Below, one piece after another: positions 39,363-51,900 of a stretch of 64,000 nucleotides of DNA; the stretch's first letter is position 1, and every line of letters starts with the position of its first letter. The translations under genes were made by a program, and so were the position numbers. The DNA lies in assembly GCF_017562075.2 (NCBI RefSeq), contig NC_054082.1, forward strand, positions 12,185,050 through 12,249,049. The letters are read 5' to 3'. Source of the stretch: Anopheles merus (taxonomy: Eukaryota > Arthropoda > Insecta > Diptera > Culicidae). The notes below the pieces were generated by a model, which worked only from the letters and a program-made list of their open reading frames with translations, did not search any database and was not told the DNA's origin.

Positions 39363-40260
39363 GAAAAGGCTAATAAGAGAGAGAGCGAAAACAAACGCCC
39401 CTGCCAGAAGAAAATCCGCTGTTCATAAAATGAAGTAAAGAACGGGCGACAAAAGATCGACGGGCCAGCGTTTTAGGTTTGCGCTCTGGTTGCGTGCTGG
39501 TGGGTGGGCACTAGGTGGGAGACCGTACAGCACGCAAGTGGGACGATATTAGGTGGGTCGCAGTCGTCGTCGTCGCCGTCGTCGCAAACACAGGGCACAC
39601 GTACGTTCCGGCAATAGCGGCCCACGCACACTGTCAGCGTGTTTCGTAGTACCCCGGTCGTATTTCCAAAAAGCCTACACACTCCATGTACACACACGCA
39701 CACGGACATACACACACACGCGGACACGCATGCACTACGGCAGCCTTTACTAAGCGGCACAGTGCTACTAGATGGTAAGGGACGATGCAAGGGCTGCGAA
39801 GGCAAAACACCTTGCAGTTTGGCTGCGTGTGAAGGGAAGTAGAAAAGGATAAGGCAACACTAAACAAACAGGATCAAACAAAGGGTAACATATACACTCG
39901 AAAGGAATGGTCGAGATGTTCCAGAAGCATAAACACGTAAACAGTTTATTGTATTTCATTCTAGCGAATTTTTAAACGCAACCTTAAACCATCTGTCCTT
40001 TTAAAAAGCAGCACCTATCCAGCTAGTGTTGTGCTCGAAGAAATGCTGAAAGTGTTGCCAGTGCAACCCACCCATTTTCACGCATCCTTATCACCTCCCC
40101 CCCCCCTCGCACTCTGTACACACGGTGCTGCAATTTCGATAGGATCGCGTTGGATGCGATTATTTGGGGTGTTATTATGTTCCAATTCTTCTTTTTTTGG
40201 ATGCCTTTTCGGGCTCAAACGATTGCTTGCCCCATTTCCCCGTTCCATCTCGAACGGTGG

Positions 40261-40284
40261 CACACACACACACACACACACACA
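40261..40284. repeat. (CA)12 microsatellite
   Basis: A perfect CA array between GAACGGTGG and TTGTGTGG. Confidence 0.97.
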
Positions 40285-42684
40285 TTGTGTGGGCGCCAAA
40301 TTTTCGGTACACGAAGATGCGTGGGCCACCGTAGGCACGCGTGCTGCCCGCACCGTGTGGGTGTCGTGTTTGTTAGTGCGTGTGTGTTTACTTTCGCAGC
40401 CTCGCAGGTTGATCTCCTGCCCGGGCTCGGTGTCACATTAGTGCAGTTTGCAGTGCAGATTACACAAAACGCCTGATGGCGCCTGCCCGAACGAGGTGGG
40501 GATGGCAGCGTGAACGGTTTGGTGAAAGAATTATGGTATTAGTCGGGTAATTAAGTCCGAGCGATTGGACCGATTGAGCAACCAACTGAAGAAGCTGGGG
40601 GAGTGTGTGTTTGCAGAAGCTGTCCTGATGCGCTTTAGCATAATAATCGCAAAGAACAGAATCGATGGGCTACGCGGGATGGAATGAGATAGAACGTTAT
40701 TGTTTAATACACCCTCACAAGCAAGCCCTCACACCGTATTGCCCATCTGCTTAAGGTATCTGATTTCGCGTGCGCTGTGCTATGTTAAGGGTGAATGTTT
40801 AAAAAGAAGCTTACACCAAAGAGGCATTAGAAGGGAGAAGATGCTGTTTTTTTCTTCTTCTTTTTTGTACTTTCCGGAAAGTACTACTCCTACTCGTCCA
40901 ATCAAAGCTAATGGACTGCTGATTCCGGTGCTCACTGCACACTGCTGGGTGGGGAGGCGTATTTTTTAAACCGTAGGTGTGAGCCTTTCTACGCTTACCC
41001 TAACGGAAGGTGGCGTGCTGTGTAGGATGGGCAACAACGGTGACCATGTGCCGGTGCAAACATACACACGGAAGGTGTCCAACGCCGTGAGGGACATGTT
41101 TGCCACAACTCCTATTCTTAGTTCACGTACGGGAAAGAGTTGTAAGACATGCTTTTTTTTTAGGCATTGATCGCAACCTACCGTGAATTTATTTTTGGTA
41201 CAAACCTTACAAAATTCTATGCGTAGTAAGGTGGTTTAGAATTTGTGTTACGAGAAGCGTGAGTGAAAAGGGAATGTCATCGTTAGTTGTAGAATTTAAA
41301 AAAAGATTAACTCTTCATCTTGGCTTACCACAATTGACGGTTGCGATTCGGCAAATTTCCAAGCAGTATATTGAAATCTGTTTCGCTCCACTTTTGCTGT
41401 TATAAAAGGTTGTCGCATTATCCTCACGGCATGATATGTTTTAGCTTAAATTTACTCTATCCTCTAAGCTCTATATTATAGAGAACATTTGATCACAAAG
41501 AATCAACTACGGAAATAACACATTTTTACACATTTGTATAATTGACGGATTCGTAACACACTTGTGGCGCTAACGAAATTAAACATGCAAACAAACATAC
41601 AGACACTTCAATTCTTCACTTGCATGCATGCATTTCTCTAAGACAAACTAAACACGGATTGGTGCCAACACACACACACTCACACACACACTTAGACCCG
41701 GCACAGCTTGACCCTCGCTGATCGCTCCGCCATCAAAACTGCATGTGCTTAGAACGCTGCTAGCTGGCAAATAATCGCATCTCACAAGGCGAGAAACGCG
41801 TCAGCGAGCGAGCACACAACAACCGGATGTGCGGCTATGATTAACTGCTACCCTTGCGAGAACGGGGGGGTAATGCGCGACGGTCTGACAAAACCTACGG
41901 ACACGAATACGGTGAAACCGAACGAACTAACTCATGGCTTGCTTGTGCTTTTTCGGTGGGTTTAAATCGTGTGAGAAGAGTTGCACTGGGAAATGGTACT
42001 TTTTTGAAGAAACCACCTTTTTATCCCACTAGGGCTGCTGCAAGGGTTTTGTGCTGCATGCTTAGCAGGTGACAAACTGGGCATTTCACTGGCTGCTGTG
42101 ATTGACCGATCGATTTGAGTGATATCAACACGAACCAAATGGATTAGAGGGCACAAGCTTCCAAACAGACACAAGCACTGCACTAATTACCAAACTGCAC
42201 ATTTTCCATCGCAGTTCACCGAGACCCCATTTCGGTCCGCGTGTGTACCCAGACTGCTCCCAGCAATTGATTCACTCGCTACAACTTCTAACACAACTTT
42301 CTTTCCACCCGTTCTTATCACTCGCGCTTCGCGCTCACTGTTGGAGTGGTGCGGCAGTTTACGATTAATTGCCGGCCCGATATCGTGAAACCGCGGTGAA
42401 CAGCTGACCGACGCGCGATAGCTGTATGCGTGTGCTTGCGCGTGATTACGCCAATTACAACCATCGCCAGTGGTGGAGCTGCTGGATGTCGCGCTGTCCG
42501 CTGGATGCGATCCGTGCCGCTCGGTTTGGCCGCGTCTACTGGCGCAGTGCCGCACCGTACTGACGCGCCTAGCGAAAGTGTGAAGACAGCGCACCGTGCG
42601 CGGGAAACCGGAGCAAGACACACCAAATCCTCCGCACTACGCCACGCCGGACGCACCAAATTTGATCAACCCGTCCACGCGGGC

Positions 42685-42706
42685 GGATGGATGGATGGAT
42701 GGATGG
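42685..42706. repeat. (GGAT)5 microsatellite
   Basis: Five and a half GGAT units. They give the repeated Gly-Trp-Met-Asp reading in a chance frame. Confidence 0.95.
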
Positions 42707-45014
42707 AAACGCTCTCACCCGGCTGGTGGCCCACACGGAGCGGTCCCCTTGCGGTATTTTTTTTTTTTTTTGGTTTCGGTCATGTTAGCGGCCTACACCG
42801 TCCACGCCCAGGGCCCGAGTCCCGGCCTACGGTGGGATGCAAAGCGTTTGACACCGCCACTCGCTATCGAGTGTGTGAGCGGTTCATTCTTCTTTTTTTT
42901 TTGTCAACTGTGGGGCGATTATCCAAGGCAGGTTGTCCGGGAAACCTTCAAAAAACCCGAGGACGCTAATACCGGGCGAGGAGTGCGCAAAATTTGTCAC
43001 AAACTCGTGGCGACTGGGGAATGGAGGGTGTCGCATCGAGCTTGGGTGGGTGTAAATGGGTCTGATATCCGAGAATAGTAACGGTGCGCCATCAGGAGGT
43101 CATCAATGGACTGTAGGACGCGTGGTAAGCAACACAACCTGCTCGGTAGATGTCTCTGTGTGCGGTCGACTTCAGAGTAGGAAGTATTGACAAATTCGAA
43201 TGAATACTTCCTGTTTGGCTCATTTTGTAGGATTTCACGCGATGAAGCTGGTTGATTTGGATGTCTTGAAGAGCGACAGTTATTCCACCTGTAGGGACGG
43301 TTCCTTGGAAATAAAGAAATAATAATCGACTCTTGCCCGACTTTGCCACACACCCCACACTGATAACATCAATAACCCGTCCGCGAGTATATTTTCAAAC
43401 GCAATTTCGCACGGAAATAAACGTTCGCGTCACATGCCACGCATCTGCTCCATTGACTGTACCGGAAAAAAGCCACACGTTGTGCTAACCGGCGTGCTGC
43501 GACGCGCTCCAACATAAACGCGGCTTCTGCTGGAATTCACGCTTCCACGCGTGATTCCCATGCGATGCATGCGACGCGGGCAAACCACGCGGGTAAACTT
43601 TCCCTCTCACTACCGAGGGAAACGCACATGGCTTTCGCCCAGGCCGAACCACCGATTGCCAGGCGGTTTCCATCGACCCGCGCCATCAACGGGCAGCCCT
43701 TTTGTTTGTTCGTTTTGCGTGACTGCCCTTCGCTGCGAACGTCATCAACGGGGAACGTCGTTTGGGGACGAGCTGTCCTTGATACGCACAGTCGGCACAG
43801 TCAGCTCGCGAAGGAGTGTCTGGAAATAGTAGTGGCGCTTTTCCAGTTCCGCCACCGAAGGACTAAAAATAGCCCAATCTACCCGGGCTGCTTTCGGGAA
43901 GGGCCTTTTTCGCCTTCGCCGCCGGCAACAAGTGGTCGGTTGAGCAACACGTGACAGGCAAGGTGTATTCTCCGGGGTGCGTTTCCACATTTCGCGGCGT
44001 TGCCGCGGTACGCAAGATGGATGTTTTGCTCGTGCCTTTTTTTTTTTTTTGGTGTTGCTCTCTCCCCTTCTCTTTGCCGTTGCTGCGCGCACCATCCACC
44101 GTGCGCTTTTCCGGGCATGAATGAGCAGCTTTTAATAGCAACCAGCACGCTTGCGGAAGCTTTTTGTGAATCGGAATGAAATTCACCTGCTTGACGTCAT
44201 TGCAGGAGTGCCGCGTCTGGGCCAGCATGTGCTGCGGAACGCATTTGGTGAATTAGGAATTATAAATACCTCTACCGTAACATTCGGAGTTTTCAGCACG
44301 TGAAGCATTACCTGCACTTTGCGCACCTCGCTGGCCGACAGTAGTGTATGGTTTCTATTTTTAAAAAAGCAACGGGAACCATTTTAGGATACGGGTGCGG
44401 TGACGTTGGGCTTTTACGGTTTTGGGAATGATAAATATAACAAGATTTATCGTTTTCTGTGTACAACACGCTTTGCCAAACAAGTATCGGTTATCTTTGC
44501 GATGTAATGTATCAGGTGCACTTTACTTTACCAATGAGATTCAAGAACATTTACGATGGAATTTCAAGATTTAACAAGGATTTGAACTACAAGGATTTTC
44601 ATCTTGCATCGGCTTTTGTCGGATTATCTTGTGTCTTGTCTACCGGCCCCTTGCCATTTTGACAGTTGATTGTGAACAGTCAGAGTTGGAGGAATGATCA
44701 TTTGGAATTTTAAGTTTTTACAAACGATTCAAAATAGTTGATTTTTGCTTATGATAATTGAATCAGCAATTTAAATGCGTATGTAACTTTAGCCCAATTA
44801 GATTCACTGGTAGATTAATCACTAATTATTTAACAAACAAACAAAAAGAAGTTCAAAGACGTGCTGCCAATTTTGTTATTTCCAGCCTTCAACGACTAGC
44901 CGGATTAGTACACTTTTGAGTTCTGACTGTGTCACAAATGATTAAAATTACCATCATGGCTATACAATGATGTCCAATCTTAGAGATTGAGCTAATATTA
45001 GTGGTTTAAAGAGT

Positions 45015-45025
45015 GTGTTTTATTA
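45015..45025. repeat. Target-site duplication, left copy
   Basis: GTGTTTTATTA, identical to 45694-45704, sits directly beside the TAAG-repeat 3' end of the retrotransposon relic. A short exact flanking repeat is the mark of target-primed insertion. Confidence 0.85.
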
Positions 45026-45693
45026 CTTACTTACTTATCCGGCGCTACAACCGCTTTGCGGTCTTGGCCTGCCTCAAGAGTGTCCGAAACCGCTCACGGT
45101 CTCGCGCCTTCGTCTGCCAGTCCGTTATCCCAGCCTTAATGGCGGACGCCTCAGGACAGTGAGGTCGCCGTTGTCCTTCCACAGATACGGGGCCAAGTAT
45201 CCTTCTGAGCATCTTCCTCTCGAACGCGGCTAAGAGGGTTTCGTCAGATTTGGACAGTGTCCATGTCTCAGAGGCGTATGTGAGTACCGGAACTATATAG
45301 GTACTATATAGTCCCAGCTTCGTCCGTCGCGACAGGTTCTTTGAGGTGAACTGATTTTTCAGGCTGTAGAATGACCGGTTGGCAGCTAGCATCTTTGCGC
45401 GCAACTCAGCTTCCATGCTGTTGTCATTGCTTACCTTTGACTCCAGATAGGTGAATTCTGGGACGACTTCAAAAGTGCGTTCACCTATCTGTACGCCTAC
45501 GCAGGCCGAGGCCCTCTGCCGCCTGCTCGATCTCTTGGTAGGCTTCTGCTACATAGGATAGCCGCAGACCAATGATGTCTATATCATTAGCGTATGCCAG
45601 AATCTGGGTTGACTTACAGAAGATGGTTCCCGTAGTCTCCACCCTCGAGTCGCGGATGGCCCTCTCTAGTGCCAGGTTACATAGGAGACAGGC
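45026..45693 (-). mobile_element. 5'-truncated RTE-like non-LTR retrotransposon relic
   Basis: Seen: about 668 bp inserted between two copies of an 11-bp direct repeat (45015-45025 and 45694-45704). On the minus strand it encodes the end of a reverse transcriptase, a stop codon at about 45047-45045, and a 3' end of TAAG tandem units immediately before the repeat. Known: RTE-clade elements have a very short 3' UTR, end in simple repeats, and are usually 5'-truncated by incomplete reverse transcription. The copy is dead: it starts inside the polymerase domain, carries a frameshift, and appears internally deleted. Clade assignment is by protein style only; other LINE clades are less likely. Confidence 0.85.
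45045..45693 (-). pseudogene. Degenerate reverse transcriptase fragment of the RTE-like element
   Basis: Seen: the first frame (45693-45481) contains the catalytic box as YANDID at about 45594-45577, where YADD is expected, so the second catalytic aspartate position reads Asn. That frame ends at TGA 45483-45481. A different frame then continues to a stop at 45045, so there is a frameshift near 45500. The second frame contains LSRRTKLGLYSTYIVPVLTY and SETWTLSKSDETLLAAFERK, typical of the connection region after the polymerase palm in mosquito and other animal LINEs. It then passes abruptly from GPVSVEGQRR to the terminal DWQTKARDRERFRTLLRQ segment, suggesting that an internal stretch was lost. 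It cannot make an active enzyme. Confidence 0.85.
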
Positions 45694-45704
45694 GTGTTTT
45701 ATTA
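45694..45704. repeat. Target-site duplication, right copy
   Basis: GTGTTTTATTA, identical to 45015-45025, sits at the 5'-truncated end of the element. It fixes the truncation point at 45693. Confidence 0.85.
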
Positions 45705-46603
45705 TGAAAATTAAAAAGATAATTCTGAAGTTTTAGTTTCTACGAGTAACCTACTTTCTAACAATGATAAGTATTATAACTTATACCAAAAGTTCATTTT
45801 CAGTTGTGAACTTTTACCATCTACTAACTATAATAATGGTCGAATGTTTCTCAAATATTTTAACAATGTTCACAAATAAACAAACAATGTACAAATATAA
45901 CATTACGCTTCTTTTTAAGGTTTCTAAGAATTTTAGAATGATCTTTTAAGCATTCCATTATTGATGCTTTGCTTGCAGCGAGAAAAAACGACCCTTCAGT
46001 ATCTCCGTTTCAAAACGCTCGCTGTCTGTGCAATCCCACATTCATTTAACGAACCATTTAATCGAGTGAAAAATATACATAAAAAAGGGAGGAGTCTAAC
46101 GATCACCCGCAGTGTCCTCTCGCCACCATTAACGCAAATAGAAACAAAACGACCGTGCCAAAGTAAGTGATGTATCGGAAACGAATCAATCCTCAACCCG
46201 GCACCACTATTAGCTATTCCACCTGGTTGCATCCCACATGCCCAGTTCGGAACCTCCCACTCGGCTGCAATCAAAAGGATCGATGTAATGGCAAATAGCA
46301 AACGCCTGCTAGTCGCCCGGTCCGCTGGCAATCGCATTCGCAGGTGGATGAACCGTTCGATCTAGCTGGAAGCTGGGAAAAGCAGGACAAAACCAACACA
46401 GACCGTTCTAGAGGTAGAGCACGCGCGCGATTCGTTTACTCGCCCTTCCGAATAAATCCGATTAAATCGATCTCAATTGAACTAATCTCACAAAACAGAG
46501 GGAATGTGTTCGTGCTCTCTGGCGCTCATTTGGCGAGCCCTAGGAATAGAAGTAACAAAGCAGAAAGAAAAAAATCATAACAAATCACTGAATTCGCTCA
46601 CAG

Positions 46604-46622
46604 ACACACACACACACACACA
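46604..46622. repeat. (CA)9 microsatellite
   Basis: A short perfect CA array in non-coding DNA. Confidence 0.92.
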
Positions 46623-46726
46623 AAACACCTACCCGATCTGGCGAATGGTGGAGCTAACACAAACAGCACTCATCCGACAAAAATCCATTTTAGGCAAAGC
46701 AACCAGTCCCCATCCCACTTACCCCT

Positions 46727-46738
46727 CCCCCCCCCCCC
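46727..46738. repeat. C12 homopolymer
   Basis: Twelve consecutive C residues in a C-rich stretch. Confidence 0.9.
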
Positions 46739-47469
46739 ACTCGCCCCATCACTACCAACCACGCTAGCGAGAGAAACAGGATTTTACCTTTTTCGGTCGA
46801 TCGAACTAATTATCGGCCCCAGATCGATTCCACCCACGGGACGTCGATGATAATACGTACCCTTGTCGATGTGTGCGTGTTTACATGGGCCCGCGCAGGA
46901 GCATTGAATGGGTGGGGGGAGGATTTTGCTGTGGGTGGGTACAAAGTTATTTGATCGGCATGCCGGCCAAGCAGAGGGAAGTGTATGCAGCGCGCGTATA
47001 GGTGCGCTTCATCGATCTGTTGGGACAAACACAACACAAAAGAACAACGTTAGGAGGTCTCAGCGACAGCAAAAGTGGTCTATAAATCTGTTTGCACGCC
47101 CAGAAGAGGGTGCAGCCTTACAACAACATTACTGCGTGTTGTTTGAATGCATTTTTGCGGGTGAAGTTAAATTCAGTGCATGTTCAGAGAAGGTTTTGGG
47201 GCAAAATTAATGAGACCCCACATCGTGACAAAAGCAAAATATGTAGCAATTTCGGTTTAAATGTGCACACTATTAAATGGTACCATTTAAACTGTTTGTA
47301 ATGCTGGATGAAGCCAAAATGGTTTCCTGAAATCACTTTCCCAAAAAGGTCACACAAAACCCATTCACACAGCCAGTTTTGCTGTGTGTCAATGGAAAGC
47401 AGGCGTGTAATAATGATTCCACCCATCCAGCCCACTCCTCCCCCATTTTAGCACCACTTTACTACAGCA

Positions 47470-47498
47470 GCAGCAACTACAACAACAACAACAACAAA
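47470..47498. repeat. (CAG)3 then (CAA)n array
   Basis: Short CAG units pass into five or so ACA/CAA units in non-coding DNA. Confidence 0.85.
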
Positions 47499-47727
47499 AC
47501 TCCTGATCGGAAACGAAAAAGGAGTTTAATGAAACTAAATATTACAAAAGCTTTCTTGCCAATAAATTAATCATTGATTAATAAATCATTATGATTTATG
47601 ACTTTTTATTCGATCGACCCGTTCTGCTTCCTACCCTTCACCTTCCCAGCCACCCAGCAGTGCCCAGTGCGAACGGTTTTGACAGTCAACGAGCTTGTGC
47701 CGCAACAGAGGCACGGAGCACCCAGCA

Positions 47728-47767
47728 CAGGCAGCAGCAGCAGCAGCAGCACCAGCACCAGCAGAAG
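47728..47767. repeat. (CAG)n/(CAC) array
   Basis: CAG-rich trinucleotide array, imperfect at its right end. All three plus frames are open here, but no exon boundary or conserved flank suggests coding. Confidence 0.9.
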
Positions 47768-48041
47768 CCGTTTCAGCGTTTATTGCTGTGGCTGTTTCTG
47801 TTTTCTTCTTGCTCCATTCCAAGCGAATTTGCTGGTGCAATTGCTGCTGCGAAAACACACCGCACCACAGTGCCGATCTCAACCCCCCCCCTCCCCCCCT
47901 TTTCCGTCCCGGTGCACATTTCATGACTTCTTTGCATGGTTGGTTTTCAATAAAACTCGAAATGACAGGTAAATTTATAAATAATTACATAGTTGTTACA
48001 CGCGTGCATACAACACTTTAGAGCGGAGATTTCTTGAGATA

Positions 48042-48095
48042 GTTTTGTTGATGGTGTTGTTGTTGCTGTTGTTGTTGTTGTTGCTGTTGTGGTAG
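48042..48095. repeat. (TTG)n imperfect array
   Basis: TTG/TGG/CTG trinucleotide-rich stretch, equivalent to (CAA)n on the minus strand. No coding support was found. Confidence 0.85.
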
Positions 48096-48884
48096 TTGCC
48101 CCTTTTTCGCCGTTGCTCGCACGTTCAACTCTTCAGGTGCGCACACACATTAGGGCGGGTGAGTGTTTGCTTCGTGAGCTTCCAGCGGTAGAAACAGGAC
48201 ACACGGCAGTAGGTAGATGGGACGAATGCGGGTGAAATTGTGCAACGCGAACACCTTCCCGTTCGGGGCACGGTGCAAAACCCTCTCGACAAGGGTGTGA
48301 AATGCGGGCCAGTCCCCTTTGGTTCGGCCCCATTCTGTGTGTGTGTGTGTTGGGCAGATCCCGCCGAAATCGAGCCCGCAAGGCACTTTGACCAGCTACG
48401 GGGGAGGTCATGTCTGTTTTGTTTTTGGTTTTTGATTTGTGTTGCGGTATGCGAGCACGATGAATGCTTTTTTTCCCAGGGAAGTATTTGCCCGGCTAGT
48501 ATGGGTAGAGAAAAAAATAATTTAAATTTTAATCATATAACAACTATTGACAAAATATAACAAAATACTCAATTTTTTACCAAGCATTTTACAACATAAT
48601 TCAAACGATATTAAGAATCTAGCTGCGGTGTAAGAATAAGAAGAGAAGGTGAAGTCGAAAACGCACTGCAAATGTTTGTGCCCTCCTCATCGGACGCTCT
48701 CCCAGATGGAATCTTGCCCAAGCAATCCTACCGCCGTTCGACCGCACAGCAGCAAATGGATCGACCGACATGTCCATTACAAGCAATTAAATTCCACGAA
48801 ATCAGCCACTGCATGCAAATTGCAATCAACATTGTCCAGCCTTCCTGCGCTGGGCCAATCCAACCGCCGGGTCGAGCTTTGCAC

Positions 48885-48908
48885 AACACACACACACACA
48901 CACACACA
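48885..48908. repeat. (CA)n microsatellite
   Basis: About 11 CA units after GCTTTGCACAA. They produce the Thr/His run in the long chance frame at 48672-49547. Confidence 0.92.
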
Positions 48909-51900
48909 AACGCACAAACACTGGCTGGAAATTGTCGACAATCTTGCAGACAACGCGCTACCGTACGGCCAACAAATCCCAAGGCCGGTAGCGGCACAGA
49001 CCCCTTCCTGCGGGGTCCGCCGTCGTTAAGGGCCCCATGTGCGGAGAGGGAAATTTTCGGTCGAGGAAGCATGCACGGCCTGGGGAATAGAGTCTTGGCA
49101 AGGTTCCAAGCGTCTATCACGGTGATCATGTGTGCATGTGCCGGTCATCGGCCAACGTCGGCCAGTGCTTTAGCCCGATTTCTTTCTCGCTCCTTCCCGA
49201 CTGTCAAAGCAGCGTTCGTAGAATACAGCGTTCGTTGTTTACATGTGCGCGCATCGTGTCCGCGTCCAATCCCAGTTAGTGGTGGAGTAGCTAGGAGGAG
49301 GGGGAGTAAGTTATTAGACTCAAAATCAGATAACAGTTTTCACCCGAGCTCGATAGAAGTTGTGTACGCTGGGCGCGGGGAGAGAGGGCCAAAGCTCTAC
49401 CGGTTTGATGCAGCCAGTTGCCAGGGTAGGGACGGTACCAGCTGCCGCACATTACAGGGAAGAGATGAAACAGAAAGAGCCGTAATAAAATCTTTAATAA
49501 TTTGCATAATTTCGCTCGAGGGCACTAAATCAATAATGAACGTGTAAGTGCCAGACTGCTTTTCTAGCCTGTCCACCGAGGCCAGGACAGGCCCAGCACA
49601 CACACAGACACACCGTCTTGGCACCAGCGTTTTGGAAGGGCGCAATTTTTTGTTTTGCTTTCTTCTATTTTTATCCTTTATAATTCCTCCCCACCCCGCG
49701 GGGCGTAAATCGGGCTGAAAGATGATGAAAAATGCACACCGATGCACCGATGGATAGTGCCGCAAGAGGATAGGTTGTGCTGTGCTGTTTGCAACAGACA
49801 ACAATCGGTCGGCTCGGTGCGCACAAGCTTCGGGGCAGTACGCGGACACCCGGTACCCTCGCTTCCTGTTCCCCTTTTGCCGAACTGTGGCCCCTGTCCG
49901 GCCAGTTCACCACGGTCACTGTGTAAATGGTAAATGTTTCGAAAGATCCGACCGTGCCCGGTGCTGAAGAATGCCCGCTTAGCACCTATTCAACGCAGTG
50001 CTATCGCTGCCAGGTTACCGGAACGTTCCGGGTTTGGCGCCACGGGAATGATCGTACAGCGAACATATGGCACGAAATTAACATGCGTTGCACGCGATTG
50101 CGCCGCTGCATATGTTGCGGTGCTCCCGGTGACACCGTTTCGAGCGCAGGGCACAAATCAACGGATCGCTTTAGGGTGGGCCGACTAAAGGAAATGCACT
50201 TTTGGCTTAGGTAGTGCCAAGTGGTAAAAATACAATTTGCCTGCGCAAAAGATCTAATTTAGGTAGTTCAATAGATGCAAACATTAAAAAATTGCAGTGC
50301 TGCTCTTCATACAAAACGTTTATTAGATTAATATGAGCTAAAATATATATTCAATTATAAGTTTAAAACTTATTTGGTTTCCTAACGAGCAACTTTTGCA
50401 CTGCACTATAATTCACATTCACAATCCATGTAGATGTCAAGCATCGAAAATAGCTCGAATCGCGCGCCATCGTTCAATTACCGACGGGATATCGTCCAAT
50501 CGAAACTCCATTTACGAATTGATTTATTTTTACACACCATTCAGCACCACCGTCAAACCATTCCATTCGGCATCACGGGCGGAGGGCTTCCTTTCCGCCC
50601 AAGGCAAACCACCTTGCCTGGCGCGCCACCCTTCCGAAAGTATTCAAAGAATTTGTTAGCCACATCTCTCTTTCGCATCGCATGCTTTGCGACAAATCAC
50701 TTCACTCAGTGTGTGTGTGATGTGAAAAATAAAACAAATCCAAAGTAAAATCGGCGGAGCAACATAAGCACAGCATCGCCTTTGATCCTATCAACGGCCA
50801 GCAAACATCCGCAACAAGGTTTTGTGCAAGCGAAAAGGTGATGCAGCCGTTGACAGGGCGACAGGGATGAATCCGATAGGTGTGATTAAGAGACAGTCCC
50901 GAACAGTGATTGGTTCGTCTTTGCAAAGGCTTGCTGTTTATATCGTTTTTTTATCCTGGAAAGCTTGGAAAAGTGATAAGAACGAAATAGATGCTCACGG
51001 GTGAATGAATTAAGGCGTGATTTAGCGAAAGCTTCTAATTCTTTGCAATAGTTCTTTTTGCTTATCGTTTTGTACGGCTTTATATTATTCTAAGATGTAC
51101 TTAATTGCCTGTCTCGATTATGCACGAGATGTTTACCTTCACTTTACCAAAAAATAAGCATTGTGCACTTTGCAGCCAACGTTGTTGATGTCGCACAAGG
51201 AATAGTTAATGAAATTTGGAGTAGGAACACACTTATTTTGTACCATTTTCATTCATTGCATGCTTTCGTATCAAGGCAAGCATTCACTCAGGCTTGTTTT
51301 TCATTAGAATGTTGTTTTATTAAGCCCACTGATGTTATTGTTTCGATGTGAGATAGACAACACAATTTTGTCCTAATTGAAGGCATCAACAAACTTGTCT
51401 TTAGTCGAACGTACCAACTAACAGTTCGTCTTCAGAACAGATCAAAATAATCAACGTTATTAAAACGCATTGATCTATTTGAAAGTGCCTACTAGATATT
51501 TCTAACAATCTCTCTACTTCGACATGTATACAATAACAGGAATGTTAATTGAGTGTTGAGCAGCATAAATCAGCCGATTTCAATAAACACTGCAGCTCTT
51601 GAAAACCGTTTAATTTCAATGATAATTAATACCATCAATCATACGCTCCATTCCACAGGAGGGCAACGTCCCCCGGGCCACAAGTGTTTGCTCTCCAACC
51701 TTTTGCGTCTCCAAAAATGACTCCAGCGCCGTTAGTTTACGGTCGATTAAATCATTACTTTTTTCCGATTTAATTCCACTTGGCCGGGCGGCCCGTGGCG
51801 GAGTTACTGTCCCGAACATTGTTCTCTCGGCCCGGCGGTGCAATTGCACTCCGTACGGGGAGGCTTGGTTTGCATATTTGACTGTCGCGTACAGGTCTTA

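Larger units (their letters stand above)
37217..39385. promoter_or_regulatory. GA-array cluster, candidate GAGA-factor region
   Basis: Five GA arrays of 9-28 bp occur within 2.2 kb, starting 2.6 kb upstream of exon A. A TATA-like TATATAAATAG lies at 38891-38901 on the plus strand. Known: in insects, GAGA factor (Trl) binds GAGAG clusters at promoters and Polycomb elements. Assigning a promoter here is inference, because no initiator plus downstream-element pair was confirmed. Confidence 0.3.
34774..45014. other. Non-coding, presumed 5' side of the minus-strand gene
   Basis: No coding exon recognised. It contains the GA cluster, CA arrays, a variant of the 13-mer word at 38029, AT-rich spacers (34.9-35.5, 38.1-38.45, 41.2-41.6, 44.4-45.0 kb) and GC-rich blocks (35.7-36.0, 42.4-43.0, 43.5-44.1 kb). 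A 5' untranslated exon may be hidden here, but I cannot place one. Confidence 0.5.

Noticed and set aside
38654..39394. 246-codon minus-strand frame rich in Ser/Leu
   Set aside because: Largely produced by GA arrays read as CT; no domain or splice structure.
42516..42566. Initiator-like TCAGTA on the minus strand as a promoter for the gene
   Set aside because: The downstream AGACG element is about 3 bp off the required spacing and no TATA box is present.
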